Source: Glossina fuscipes
Taxonomy: Eukaryota; Arthropoda; Insecta; Diptera; Glossinidae
Length of the DNA: 64,000 nucleotides
Direction of reading: 5' to 3'
NCBI RefSeq assembly: GCF_014805625.2
Contig: NW_023998414.1
Location: forward strand, 21,649,447-21,713,446
Shown: in pieces, positions 45,291 through 57,540 of the stretch
How positions within the stretch are numbered: position 1 is the first letter of the stretch
How the letters are laid out: the number at the start of each line of letters is the position of its first letter
Made by a program: the position numbers and the translations under genes
Notes under the pieces: model-generated
Database searches by the model: none
What the model was told of the DNA's origin: nothing
Seen by the model: only the letters and a program-made list of their open reading frames with translations

Positions 45291-48200
45291 AACATATATT
45301 AATTACATTGTAATTGCAAAGAATTTAATCATTTCATGCCAAATGTCGCTCTTCATGTCCATGTTGTGTGATCGCTTTTGATGTCTATTGCATATGTTCT
45401 ACGTACACGTTTAACAATATTTAAATGGTTAATTCTAATGGGGTAATTATTCCAATTCGATTCCCGGTTAAAAAGCTCTTATGGTATATGTTGTTGTTGA
45501 GATATTAGTTTGAGGGCAAAGCTCGCCATCGCAAAAGCAATGGTAATGGAAATGGCTCACCCACGGAGCAAAAAACTCACTTATCCAAGTTTTTATTTTG
45601 TACGCTCCTTCTCTTTGTCTCGTTTTTATAGCGACTGTTTTCATCACCTTACTGTTGCGCGCATTTCATTGGTTGTGGTTGTGTTGTCAGTTGTCAACTG
45701 TCTTTTAATAACTTTATTTCGCGTTTGTTATTGAAAATTCTTGTTGTCTTGTCGCAATTCTAAACATCTTGATGGTACGATATATTCAACATTGTTGTAT
45801 TTGAATGTCGCCAACATTTTTTATATGCATGCTACGGGTTTCGATCATCAAAACTGCAGGCATTTAAACAAGGATTAAGTACTTGAATTAATTTCTATCG
45901 TTTCATAACATTTTTTTCGCTTCCACTTCATAAGAGTGTACAAGCGAAGGGCTATTATTATATTTGCGCTAAGATAATAAAACTATGATCGGCTGCTGTT
46001 CCTACAGATGATTTGCATGTATGTACTAAGAATTTTTTTTTTTTTTAATTATCTCAATGATGCTAAGCCTTCACAGGACCGTGTGTAGTAGATACAGTAA
46101 TGGTAAATTTTCGTGCACACTCCATTCAGTTCATATCAGACATTGAGTAGTCCTTATGAGATTACTAGTAGCAACAATAATAAGGACACTGTTAAGCATG
46201 CTGTACTTTTCGACAAAAATATTTTGCTAAAAATAAATGAATTAATTTCCATTCTTTTTTTTTTCGCCTATAGATACGTACTTCTTGTTTCATTTCCATT
46301 TATTTCAGACCAAAATAAAAGAAGTAAGCGCTGGCATTCAATAATAATAGTTAGATTTTACAAGCTTCACTAAATTTTTTTTGGTTTATGCTTTTTTATT
46401 AGAAGAGTTAAATTTTAACTGTTTTGTGTCAAAGAAGTCTTATAGTGATTAAGGATGCAACAATCTATTCAAACCACTGAGGAGGTGGCGAGTGAACGGT
46501 CTCAAAATTATGATTATATGTTACTACATATACGCTGCATCTCTAGTGCCTTTAGGCAGGTCCTGCTTTTCCATAAAACCAACGAAACCAAGTAATTCGG
46601 AAAAGTTTTCTGAACCGTCTTAAGTTTGCATAACCGACCACACATCATATAAGGACTCTTTTTGACAAAGTCTGAAACGAACGTATGGTGTAGATCGCGA
46701 AACATTTTGTGAATACTTTTGTGCCATATGAGCGCGTTCATTTGACGCAATGCAATGCAATGCCTTAGGTTGTACTCTCTAAATTCTCACTTCGTTTCGA
46801 TGTGTTGTGTTGTTACCCAAGTCAGGCGCCCACCTGTTTTATAGGAATTTTGTGAGAAAGTCATTTTTAATTTTCAGCGTTTATTATTCAATAAGAGGCC
46901 CTACTACTCGAAGTTAAAAACAAAATACCAATATAGTAAAAACATGTGCTATTAAATGAAGAACTATCTTAAAATCTCAGAAGATCATAAAAATCAACAA
47001 CAATTCCTAGCAACCTAAATATAATCAGAAAATTGATAAACAATATTTGGATCGGTAGCGTCAACGTGAAAACCATCTATCTGTACATGACACCAGATAA
47101 TGCAAGTAATGCAAGTGTTTTAATCAGTTGATTGAAGTGTTCTACAGTAGTGCAATTGTTGACCTTCTCAAACCTACTAAAAACATCCAAGCCGAACAAT
47201 ATATTCGAGCATAAAAAATTGAAGTGAAATTGAAGCGACATCCTGTAGACGGTCTTAATCCCGGCAACTAATGATATTTTTTTGCTTCCATGCGTGAAGA
47301 ATAATAATAAAAATTTCCAATTTCGACGTTTAATTGTGCAATAGTATCGGGATCGGGATAATAGAAGAAGAGATGATCTTCTTGTATGTCGAAGAAAATT
47401 TCGTCCCAAATCAAAATATTTTGAAAGATCGAATTTTCGAAGCTGCAGTGCAATGTTCAGTTATGTATAAAGTGCTTGTTTCCGCGCTCTCAACTTCAAT
47501 AAGCCAAGCGATTGCAGAACAGAAGTACTAAGGGATCATTACACTTGCTTTGTCGAAAAGTACATGACATCGATCTCTCGATGAGCGTGACTCTGGCAAA
47601 TGTTACATCAATTCCTGCTCAAATTGCCACGTATTGAAGCATCTATTACATATAAAATATATTCGAGGTTTCTTTCTTCCTGCTCTTCCTAAACATTGTT
47701 TTGAACTATGTATTCACCTTTTCTCGTTCCTGCGAATTTGCATTTATTGCTCCAAAATCGAACAAATATATAACAAAGACGTCACGGGCCATTTTATCGT
47801 ATGGTGTTTTCGTCTTCTTTCACAATAAAATGTTATTTTGGAAAATTTTATTGCAATCATTGCACCGGTGAGTGCTGGCTTCGCTTATGATTAATGACCG
47901 GCTGTAATGCCAGAATATGGCTATGGCTAATTTCTACATTTGAAAAATTGCATGCATTGATTGCGAAACACAATACTATTTAGTAGATCTAGGTTCCGTT
48001 TCGTGAAATTAAAAATTGAATAAGATATCTCTGGATAGTCGCTGCGAAATATGGCATGCATCTAAGCCCTAACTAAATGAAAGGAAGACTGTGTCGCAGT
48101 GTACTTTCATTTTGTTGCGGGGTATCCAAAAGTTCAATTTAACCGGTTAAATACATTCTTGGTTTACTTATTATATCAATTGCTTAACAGTGCGTAATGA

Positions 48201-48519
48201 TAATAGAGTAAGTAGTGAACATTTAACAAAACAATAATGAAAAGCATTCCATTCGTTCGTTCCTCCCCCATTTACGTAGAATTGTTAAAGTAGCAAGTAT
48301 AACACATATGAAATCTATTGGCTTATTTTCTTTGAAAAGAAAAATCTTATAATTTTTTAATAATGAAAAATTTATTGGTTTAATATAGTTCTCGTTTTGT
48401 TTCAGTTCAACTTGACTGCGCACTAAACAAAGTATATGGCTGGGCTTTTATGATTTCCTCCAAATGCGAAAGGTTCAAATGGAGGCGATCTCTTGAAAAA
48501 TTCTCCTCCCATTTCTTTA

Positions 48520-48521
<2 letters not shown>

Positions 48522-48556
<35 letters not shown>
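48522..48556. repeat. (TA)n microsatellite
   Basis: About 17 uninterrupted TA units. Confidence 0.9.
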
Positions 48557-48560
<4 letters not shown>

Positions 48561-49641
48561 ATATGTATATACATAATAATAAAGAATAAATCACGAAATT
48601 ATTACGTTACGCTTTCCGTTGCTTCACGTATCAATGATTTCTTTACTATTGGCGCTGCTTGCTTCTTCTAAATATTAAGAAAGTTGAATTTCTTCATTTC
48701 TGCCGCAATATTCCAGATATACAGAATAACGTATAAATTAGTTGTAAAAAAATCATAATAAAGCATTATACGCAGGTTACGTCTAAGGTTGGTTACTACA
48801 CTTTATTTAAGATTACATTCGCCCATGGCCCGTTTGGTTCATACTTCTTTACACTCATCATAATATGATAAGTTCAATTTTCTATTTATTTGATTGGATC
48901 GACTTTTTTTCATTTATTTTCGCTTAATTTTTTTGCAATTCCAGGAGGTAGGAGTGAAATGTAGTCAAATTTTTCTTTTTTCTGGCTTTAAAGATCGCAG
49001 AGCAACGTTAAGTTGTAATATCACTTAGATTCTATAGTGTAACAATGCTAGGAGAAAAAGGTGGAGTCAAAGCGCGGTCTCTACCGTCCTATCGTCAAAG
49101 ATATCCCACCTAAAAGATTACTTCGTCATAGCTTTCGGCGGCATACATTTCCAATTTAATCTTCAATTCGTAATTTTGCAGCAAATGCTGTTGCACTAAG
49201 CTCAAGAAATACATGAAATACGATAGTCAGCTAATCGCTGAACCAATCGTTGGACAGAGTGGATCAAAATTCTGTGAGCTAAGCATTATGGCAAAGAATC
49301 CACATTTTTTGTCTTGTCGTACTATAGGAAACGCCTTTCAACAAGCCTCATTTTCAGTTAACGGTAAATTTTCGTTTCTTTAAGCACATCGCAAATCGAT
49401 ATTTTTACAATGTTTCAGTGAATTATTATACGGGTCATGGCAAAATTTATTGCTCACAATATGAAAAGCATTCCTTGAACGTTGTCGATCAATCGAGGCA
49501 GTAATATCGGTCAAGTATACGGCACTTGACTTCCAAATTTCCAAATAATTTTCATCTTGTGCGGAATTTCTTAAGGAAGAATAAGTTAAGTTAAGGGGCA
49601 CTATCTGTGAGACGTTTCATGTGCGCGTGCCGTTCTTTCTG

Positions 49642-49812
49642 TCACAGTGTCAAATCTGTCAACTCTGTAATATAGTTCCTTTTGATTTTGAAGTACAGAT
49701 AAAAGTCGGATAGGGCCAGGTTAGGGGAAAAGGGAGAATAGTCTAACATCACGATGTTATATTTGGCTGGAAACGGGTTGACGGACAATGCAGTGCAAAC
49801 AAATGCGTTCTC
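49642..49812 (-). pseudogene. mariner-type transposase C-terminal relic
   Basis: The minus-strand frame between about 49812 and the stop at 49642 reads ENAFVCTALSVNPF, then AKYNIVML, SPFSPNLALSDFYLYFKIKR. It aligns with (H)DNAPAHTALSVR.FLAK.NI and PPYSPDLAPCDFFLFPKLK of insect mariner-type transposases. The DN Asp is Glu here and PD is PN, but the SDF Asp, normally the third catalytic residue, remains. There is no N-terminal part in frame and no inverted repeats were found. It belongs to a different lineage from the 34.8-kb and 42.7-kb copies. Confidence 0.65.
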
Positions 49813-50390
49813 ATAGCGGCCAACCCTTTACTCGTGATTTCACAATTTAGGTCGGGTTTTTTCTTATTTTTTCACAAACTTAAGCAAGGTCTCCAAAGTA
49901 ATAATCTGGAATAATAGTTTAACCTTGATTACTGATTTTTTCAACATTTTTATCAATTTTTGATTTCGAATGTCGAGATGAACTTGGCTCATCTTGAACG
50001 TACTGATCTTTTAATAAAAGATAAATTTCAGTAACACATTTTCCAAGATTCCTATGAAATTCCGCAACTATTCGTTCTATTAAAATTCTTCCTATCTTGC
50101 TTACAGGAAAATGAAAACAGATTTATATATAAACAGAGGATATGTCTGCAGAGCGAAAGGTTCGTGATAATACAATTATCAGGCGACTATGTTAAAAAAG
50201 ATCTCGTGTGCAAAATAATTTAATTGAAAAACGTAAGAGACATTCGGCTATGAATTAATTTGGAAATTCTTCCTAATGTCATAAAAAATCATTTTTTTTT
50301 GGTTTGTTATTTTTTTTCAAAATGCTCAATCGATTCATGTTCATTTAAGTTTAAACGTTCCAAATTCTGTGCTACAATAAGAGAGAGTAG
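49813..50390. other. AT-rich spacer
   Basis: No gene or element seen between the mariner relic and the SINE relic. Confidence 0.6.
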
Positions 50391-50500
50391 CAACGAGCTT
50401 TGCAGCGGTAGCTGAAGACTCTACCAAATTTGGGATGTAAACCCGCGACTGTTGGGTTGTTAGGCAGAGACCCCTTACTCTACTCGGCCACTCGGCCGGA
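50391..50500 (-). mobile_element. diverged tRNA-derived SINE
   Basis: On the minus strand the head GTGGCCGAGTAGAG (A box 50479-50490) and a degenerate B box GGTTTACATCC (50433-50443) are followed by CCAAATTTGGTAGAGTCTTC. This parallels TCAAGTGCGGTAGAGTTTTT of the SINE at 40409. The later GTTGCTACT may correspond to the GCTAGTGCT block. The left end is unclear and no duplication is visible. It is an older member of the same or a sister family. Confidence 0.55.
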
Positions 50501-51264
50501 AAATGAAAGTTAGTCTGTAGTGTTAAGTTTGTAAATAGAGAAAATGGATAATGATAATAATGAATAATGAAAAATAAAACTGAATAAAATTGTTGCTTTT
50601 ATATGCGCTCACCACTTAAAATTGCGGACAATACTTCGCAAGTCTTTGTAGCACACAGAAATATTCTTCACAAGCTCTCCTAAAAATACTTTGCGTATAT
50701 TCAATGTTTGAATCCATGCAAGTAAAGTAAATCATATCGATCGGTATTCGCAATCTCTGTGCTCCATGGATGTACGTAAGAATTAACAAAAATGTTGAAA
50801 GTTTTTTGGAGCCAGCTTGAATTTGGAAAATAGACAAATTGGTTAAAGCTTGAACCAACCTACACAGGCAACATTATTTGAGAAAGTTTCTGTTATCGGA
50901 GTTTTTATTCGTTACTTATAAACTACTGCCGGTAAGTGAAGATGAATGAGTTATGTGTAGATTAATAAGACTTTGGATGCAAGAGAAATGGAAGAAAGAA
51001 CGATGCATCGTATATGCATGTAATTTATACAGCGAGCCTTCTCTAAAGTAAAACTGCGGCTTCTGACCTTCTTACCTTACCGCACACTTTCAGCGAGTAA
51101 AAGCCTCATATAATATTCAAGCTAATATCGCATGGATCGAAAAGATTGTTAGCTATCAGCCTTATAAAAAAGGTGTTTGCACATGCAACGCTGCATACAA
51201 ATGTTATATGTGTATTTTGATAAAATTCCCGTAACTGTCGTGCTTTGAGGTAAAGAATGAATCG
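50501..51264. other. AT-rich spacer
   Basis: No gene seen. The 80-codon frame at 50616-50858 has no recognisable motif. Confidence 0.55.
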
Positions 51265-51330
51265 TCACGAAAATGATTTAAACTGGATCACTTTTCCGAA
51301 GACCCCCCATATAACGCCCTAATGTGAAAA
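51265..51330 (+). repeat. fragment of modular dispersed repeat
   Basis: GAAAATGATTTAAACTGG, ATCACTTTTCCGAAGACC, CCCCATATAACGCCC: the last two modules of the dispersed repeat in the right order. Confidence 0.45.
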
Positions 51331-51654
51331 GTCATTATATTGACAACGAACTGAAATGTATAAAATTGCGGCATTATAAATAGTTGTGAAATATTTGCAC
51401 CAATTTTTTGAACCCCCTTGCCATATAACAACGATATTCCTAGGAAAAATAGTCATCCATACAGAAAACTGATCTAATTTCTAATATTTTGTGATAAAAA
51501 TTACTTTATAATATTAAATATGGTATAAGAATTTGTTCCGGCAAATTTGGAACGCCTACGTCAACTTATCGCATCCCATATCTAAGGGTTATCAGAAAAG
51601 TAAAGTACAATTTCTTAAACACATATAAGGGGCACCACCTGATTGATTGGTTAC

Positions 51655-51658
<4 letters not shown>

Positions 51659-51694
<36 letters not shown>
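51659..51694. repeat. (TA)n microsatellite
   Basis: About 18 uninterrupted TA units. Confidence 0.9.
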
Positions 51695-51698
<4 letters not shown>

Positions 51699-51975
51699 AT
51701 TTTAGAAACGTAACATATATATATAGCAAAACATTTTTGTAACAACCGTTTTGTAATATAAGCCATCTCATAATGATAGATGGTACGATTACCTCATAAA
51801 ACTTACATGTGCATGACGTTTACAATAATATCTTATAGTTTTATTGAAATATATTGGATATATGCCGATCAAATAATAGCAGAAACGAGTAGATGCTCTT
51901 ATATATACCAAGGGATTCTGACTTGTTTTCTTAATTTCTCTCAAATTGATTATATAACGTTATAGCATATTTATT

Positions 51976-51978
<3 letters not shown>

Positions 51979-52008
<30 letters not shown>
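51979..52008. repeat. poly-A tract
   Basis: About 30 uninterrupted A, with no LINE or SINE body recognised directly upstream. Confidence 0.9.
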
Positions 52009-52011
<3 letters not shown>

Positions 52012-54964
52012 TTATAGACATACAAATGCAAGTTTAAATTGGTATGAAAATACCGTTATGGAAATGAGTTAAGAAAAATGAAAAAGAAATAAAATAACTC
52101 AACTCCTCAATGTTAATATAAATCATTATGTACACATTCAAAATGGATTAATGGGTACGAAAGAAATTATTTCAAATGAAACAAGTTAACCAACACTTTT
52201 TAGCGTACAGAGAATGGCTCAGGATACACGAACGACCATCAGACACAGTGCAGAATCTTTGCGAAATACGAGTGAAATTAACTAGGAATCGCGTTATGTG
52301 GCAGCCTAAATAAATAGGCTGGCAGGCGTGTTTAATGCTGTGGCTTCATTTGATTCATATACTTACGCCATGTGCCTGCTTGTGTAGGTATTTGTGATTA
52401 AGAGTTTTTGAGCATTCTTACATTAGAAATATGTAAACTGTCATAGATGCGTTCATGCCGATCTTATTTAAATTGGCGTAAATGATTTAAGCAATATATT
52501 GAGGTGGCAGGTAAGTATTTCTGCCTTTCACACGTACCACTATTTTGGGAGGACTCCGCCAAGTGGTATGAATATTTTCTCTTTACAACCGCAATATGAG
52601 TTTCATTTAAGTTAGACGACAAGCAAGTTAAATGAAAGTTATTTTTGCAGCCGCTAGTTTAGCATAAACGAAATATGTTCGGAAATTTTTTTTTTTTTTG
52701 ATTTTGTTTTTTTGTTTTTATCTTTTGTGCGCGAAGGAAAGCTAAGATTCACTCAAATGATATATGAACCTTAAGAGACATGCAATAGCAGAATATGTAA
52801 AATAAAGCTGGTTATAGAGATTTTCCACTGAAAGTTCACCAAAGTTCCAGTCGACAAAGTGAAGTGGATGGTATACTAACTGAAAGGAATTAATAGATTA
52901 CCGTACGCCACTTAGTACAGAAATTAAATGCTAAGCAATTAATAATAACAAAAAACTATTTAAAATATATTCAGATCGCTACTAAGATTAGTATTTATTT
53001 TTATTTTCGGTCAAACCAATTTTTTTTTTTTTCGTTTTAAGCTTGCGGCAAAGCTGGCAAATACAAGTTTCTCAATGGAGTTTTTCAATTTTTCAAAAAA
53101 AAAAAAAAAATGTAGAGTGTTCAACACATTAGCAAAGTTTTCTAAAAAAATTTTCGCAATATCCAAGATTCTCTTCTTATTCTTTGATCTATATGAACAT
53201 TAACTTTCTTTGGGCTCTTTTATAGTTTCAAATCACGCTTACTCACCTACGAAGGCAAACCGAGAATACTTTTGAAACAGAATTGACCGCAAATATCAGA
53301 ATGTGAGCTCATCACCAGATTATGGACTCTGCATTTTTTTAGTCTGCATGTAGTTTTGAAATTGTAGTCATAATGAGCACAAAAGTCTTAACGGGATAAA
53401 TCAAGTAAGGGAAACAAATCTGGAATCGATATATTTCGACGAAATGATTAAAGAAATAAATTCTAGGACTAAATAGTGGGATGACCACAAGCAGCTAAGA
53501 TTATCGACTCTTTTTGTTTCAAATATTCACTAGATGCTTAAGTCTAGCCGCTTTAATTACGTAAAATGTTGTGATCGTGTTATTTTCTCCAAGTACTTTC
53601 AAGATGTTCGCAGGGTTGGACGCTCCGAAAATAAGTGTTCGAATATTGGAAAGGTTTTGACAGCGCATGTGTTCAATCATAAGGTAAAGATCGCAATTGC
53701 AAATAGAGCGAGTAAGTTAATGATTCATTGGTGTACTGCAATAGCATATTCCAAAAAGTCTATCTTTCCAGGCGGCCATCCATTACTGAAAGGTGTCAAA
53801 GCCGCGCTATTCCTGCTCGAGTTATTTTAGCATTGATTTTCAACTAATAGTTACGAGGCGTATTTATTGTATATTGATTGAGGAACGACACTGACACTAT
53901 TCGAGGCGATAGACAGTCAATCTATTCCTGAGGTGTTTTCCCGTTCACACTCGATCTGCATCATCGTCGGCCATCTTGAAATCTTTTGAATTACTGACTA
54001 AATTTTTTTTTTTTGTTGCACTGAAGATAAGAATGCTGGTTAGTGACGTCAGATGCTTTACAAGGAAGTATTTTAATGTTATGTGGCTAGCATGTGAGGG
54101 TCTTTCAAGTGGAATGACCACCTATTTGCCTCAATATTTGTTAAAATTACGATATGTTTCACATGGTTTATTGTTTGATATGTAAACCACTGATTAAGTT
54201 GATTAACTTTAATAATGATATTGCGAGAAAGACGTCGAAATTACATACATTAAAGAAGACTCTTCAACGAGGGATGGCAATAAATGGAATTGTTCATGCA
54301 TTTAACATGAACAGTTGTACATGAATTGATCAAACCTATAGAAACAATGTAATAATATTTAAATTTCGGTCTCATAAAAATGTAAACTGTTATATGTGAA
54401 AATATTGTAGCTACTCTTGTCAAAAAAGTATAGGGAAATCATAAATATATAATATTGTAATTCGTTGTTAAAATTTGTATAACATTCGTCAAAATAGAAC
54501 CCATTTTTGCTGACACACCTATGTCAAGCGTTATCCACTTGTTGGAGGCAGTTTCCTATTTCAAATTTTTATTTTTGATTAAAAATTCAGCTCGAGTTCT
54601 AACTCTTAGGATGATAATTTGAGTTTAAAAAGAAGAAGAAGAAAAGTCAAAAGAAATTACGCCCACTTAATACAGCTGTTGGTTCTTGAGTTTTATCGAG
54701 CTGTTGGATAAAATCTTCTCTCTAGAGGTGGAGCAAATTGGGCCACAGCAGACCCGCCTATAATCCCGGGGATGCGTTCCGTGTTATATGAATTAGTGTT
54801 TCACCAGTTGCTTTGATTATAAAAAAAAATGAACAATTCGTAGCCATGAGCGGTTAATTTAATTGTTACGTTTAAAATAATCCTCTTTAAAAATCAAGCT
54901 TAAAACAGCAACAAAAATATATATATTTTTTTCACAAGACATATATAAAAATACATAGTTCCCT

Positions 54965-55085
54965 CCTTCGCTATCGATTTCAAATTTTGGCAGAAAGATT
55001 GAAAGTTTTTATAAACAGGTTGGTTTTTACAAATGGGTTAAATCGGTCGAAGCACACGCCCACAGTCCCACGTAAACTCATTACA
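54965..55085 (+). repeat. fragment of modular dispersed repeat
   Basis: CAAATTTTGGCAGAAAG, then AAATGGGTTAAATCGGTCG and ACACGCCCACAG. These correspond to the AATTTGG and GAAAATGGTTTAAATCGG modules. Confidence 0.4.
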
Positions 55086-55324
55086 TCTATGTTTTTTAAA
55101 AAGGATTAAAAACTCGGTGTTTTTCTTATTGCTCATGAACTATAGGAGATCAATGCATAAAAATGTGAATGTGCGTACTTCCTATGGGTGACACCGCAAC
55201 GTCTGTACGGAAATGGAAAAAATTGATCATGCCTGCCCAATAATACAGTGTAGCAAAAATTAATTTTTTTTCAATACCTTTACAACGGGCAGAAACAGTA
55301 AACCGTAAAGTATATAAATTCTTG

Positions 55325-55470
55325 GGAAGTTTCAAATTTGGAATACACATAAGCATGGTCGTCTGTTCATTTGTCCATCTGTCCGCCTGCCCGACTGTGT
55401 AGTATCTGTTGTGAACCTCTTTCCCGTTCGCAAAACTGAAGATATCGTCTGATGTTTGTTTGTTACTCAT
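55325..55470 (+). repeat. possible fragment of dispersed repeat
   Basis: AAGTTTCAAATTTGGAATAC is followed by GTCTGTTCATTTGTCC and ATCTGTCCGCCTGCCCGAC. This is a GTCC-array module next to an AATTTGG-like module. Confidence 0.35.
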
Positions 55471-56265
55471 AAAGTGCAGCACTTAGGCCACTGTTCCACT
55501 GTTATTCTGAAAATAAAAAAAAAAATCATAAGCGGCTTAAGAAATTATCAACATGGACAGAAGAAGAAGAAGTTATGAAATTATCAAGTTTTATTTAGAA
55601 TAGTTTGATATCAAGCTGTAATATTTCGCGGCTGCTACGCGCTTGCCACGTGGACTGCATTGTCGGCTAATGTAGCTTTTTGAATTGTTTACCAATTAAC
55701 GCTTAATTGAAATGATTTGCCAAACTGGTTCTCGAAGCATACAAACCGAAACACACAATGCACACACAAATGTTTACGATGGGGCAAACTAAATGACGCG
55801 TCTTTTTTGTGATCTCGAATAAATGCAAATAGAGGCACTTGCTAATTTTAGTATGTATGTATATTACATACGCGAATGCATGTCTTCACATTGGATACAT
55901 TTGAAAGAAAAATTAGTATTAGTCGTGAGTTTCATGTAGGTATGTGTTAATAATTTAAATAAATGACCTCTTGCATGTTTACGCAAGAATTGGTCAGTCG
56001 CGGTGATATGTTCGTACATATATAAATCTATATATATATATATATCTTGCTACATGCGCTGCATTGAACAATAAGTCAGGAGCAAATATTACGAAAAGAC
56101 ATCTTAAACCGTATTAATTTGTTGTTTCTGTTTTTGTTCAGATATATGTGATTATCATGGCCTAGCATTGAAAACCAGATTCATCTTCTATTCTTCTTTT
56201 ATTTTTCATTTTTGTCTCTTTGTTTCTCGCCTCTCTACGCTTAAGCTTAAGATGCAATTTTAAAT

Positions 56266-56365
56266 NNNNNNNNNNNNNNNNNNNNNNNNNNNNNNNNNNN
56301 NNNNNNNNNNNNNNNNNNNNNNNNNNNNNNNNNNNNNNNNNNNNNNNNNNNNNNNNNNNNNNNNN
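56266..56365. other. assembly gap (100 N)
   Basis: One hundred N, the usual placeholder for a gap of unknown size. A minus-strand frame reading into it is meaningless. Confidence 0.98.
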
Positions 56366-56440
56366 CAATGAATTTTTATTTTTTTGATCTTCTTAAACTT
56401 TGAATATATATATCGTCGAAAGCCTCTGCATATTTTTCTT

Positions 56441-56448
<8 letters not shown>

Positions 56449-56473
<25 letters not shown>
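56449..56473. repeat. (TC)n microsatellite
   Basis: About 12 TC units. Confidence 0.9.
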
Positions 56474-56475
<2 letters not shown>

Positions 56476-57345
56476 GAGTTTCTTTACCTGTTAAGGCTTA
56501 GTTTGTGTTATATAATAACTTTATTGCAATTTGCACTTAATTTTAATAACGTTTTGTTGCTTTTTCATAAGCTGCTGAAATACTCTTTGAGTTTCTATTA
56601 CACCAAAAAATAAAAATTATTTTGATTGTTGTGCCATCATTAGTGTCTTAAGCGAGCCGCTACTTGATTTGGTTTCGTTCGCCATGAAAAAAAGGCAAAT
56701 GATGATTGCTGCGAATGTAAACCAAACGACAAATAGAGAGACGGATAGTTGAACAGACGAACGGACGCTGTTAAAACTACTCATTTCTATGTTATAATCA
56801 TTTTCCTGATATTAATGATATTTTAAATATTTACTCTTATCCGCTATCTGCGTGTATTTGATAAATTATGTAATACGCGTTTGAATTGCGTGCTTATTAT
56901 TTTCATATCCACATCACAGGAAAATTATTAACCCTTGATTGCTCTAGTGGGCTGTTTGCAAACCCTCGATACGAGTTTGTTCGACGAAAGATTTTTTCCA
57001 AAACATAATAATAATTCCAAGTTATCCATATATATCCAATTGATCGGATTAGCGGCCACAAAAATTATAAAGCTTCGGTACTCGATTTGAGTTTCAGCTC
57101 ACAAGGTGCTGGCGGCTTATTCCTTGCCCTGATAGGTGTTCACTCCGCAATAATTGTATTGACTAAGTTATGACCGAATCCCATAGTTATTAAATTTTCC
57201 TTCAAAATTATTAACTGCGCTCAATGCGATTTACGCTACGTTTCTCACTTTTCACCAACTTATTAAAATAGCATAAAAGATTTGGAATCACATGAAAATC
57301 AAAAGATTTGGTTGCCTCGCATGTATTATTTTTAAAAAAGAATTT

Positions 57346-57540
57346 TTATACACCTTACACCAGTTTTCGAGCATCAGTCGGAATGACTTGACGAAGACCC
57401 GCATTTAATAATGTCGATCGACTCAGAAAGTGATTCACAATCAGTAAGCTTATCTCTCCGACTGTCCGTGCTTGATTTTTGTGTTTAATCTAGAGGTCGC
57501 TGCTTTTGAGATGTTGTTCACAAAGATTCTATAACAAAAA
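57346..57540 (+). repeat. copy of modular dispersed repeat
   Basis: TTATACACCTTACACCAG, GACGAAGACCCGCATT, GTCGATCGACTCAGAAAG, TGATTCACAATCAG, CTCTCCGACTGTCCGTGC, AGAGGTCGCTGCTTTTGAG. This is the same 5'-to-middle order as the copies at 9286 (minus) and 29490 (plus). Confidence 0.55.

Larger units (their letters stand above)
42956..49641. other. AT-rich spacer
   Basis: No gene recognised. It includes the A/T fold-back at 45151-45290, several A and T runs and short CATA/TATG repeats near 44325. The frames at 46514-46750, 47077-47409 and 45510-45734 have no motif I recognise. A good acceptor-like tract ends at 48944 (GCAATTCCAG) without a convincing donor. Confidence 0.5.
51331..54960. other. 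AT-rich spacer
   Basis: No gene recognised. A TA array is at 51659-51694 and an A tract at 51979-52008. An exact CAG|GTAAGTAT donor-like motif near 52509-52516 has no acceptor in front. The 98-codon frame at 53534-53830 has no recognised motif. Confidence 0.5.
55471..57345. other. AT-rich spacer with assembly gap
   Basis: No gene recognised. It holds a 100-base N gap, a TC array and a short GAC-rich stretch near 56738-56765. Confidence 0.55.

Noticed and set aside
47077..47409. 110-codon minus-strand frame
   Set aside because: No recognisable domain. The plus-strand readings are also unconvincing.
51979..52008. poly-A tract as a retroposon tail
   Set aside because: No LINE, SINE or processed-gene body could be recognised before it, and no duplication.
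52500..52520. CAG|GTAAGTAT donor
   Set aside because: The donor is perfect, but there is no pyrimidine tract or acceptor upstream at exon or ratchet distance.
53534..53830. 98-codon plus-strand frame
   Set aside because: Reads like a plausible protein by composition, but I recognise no motif and no splice sites bound it.
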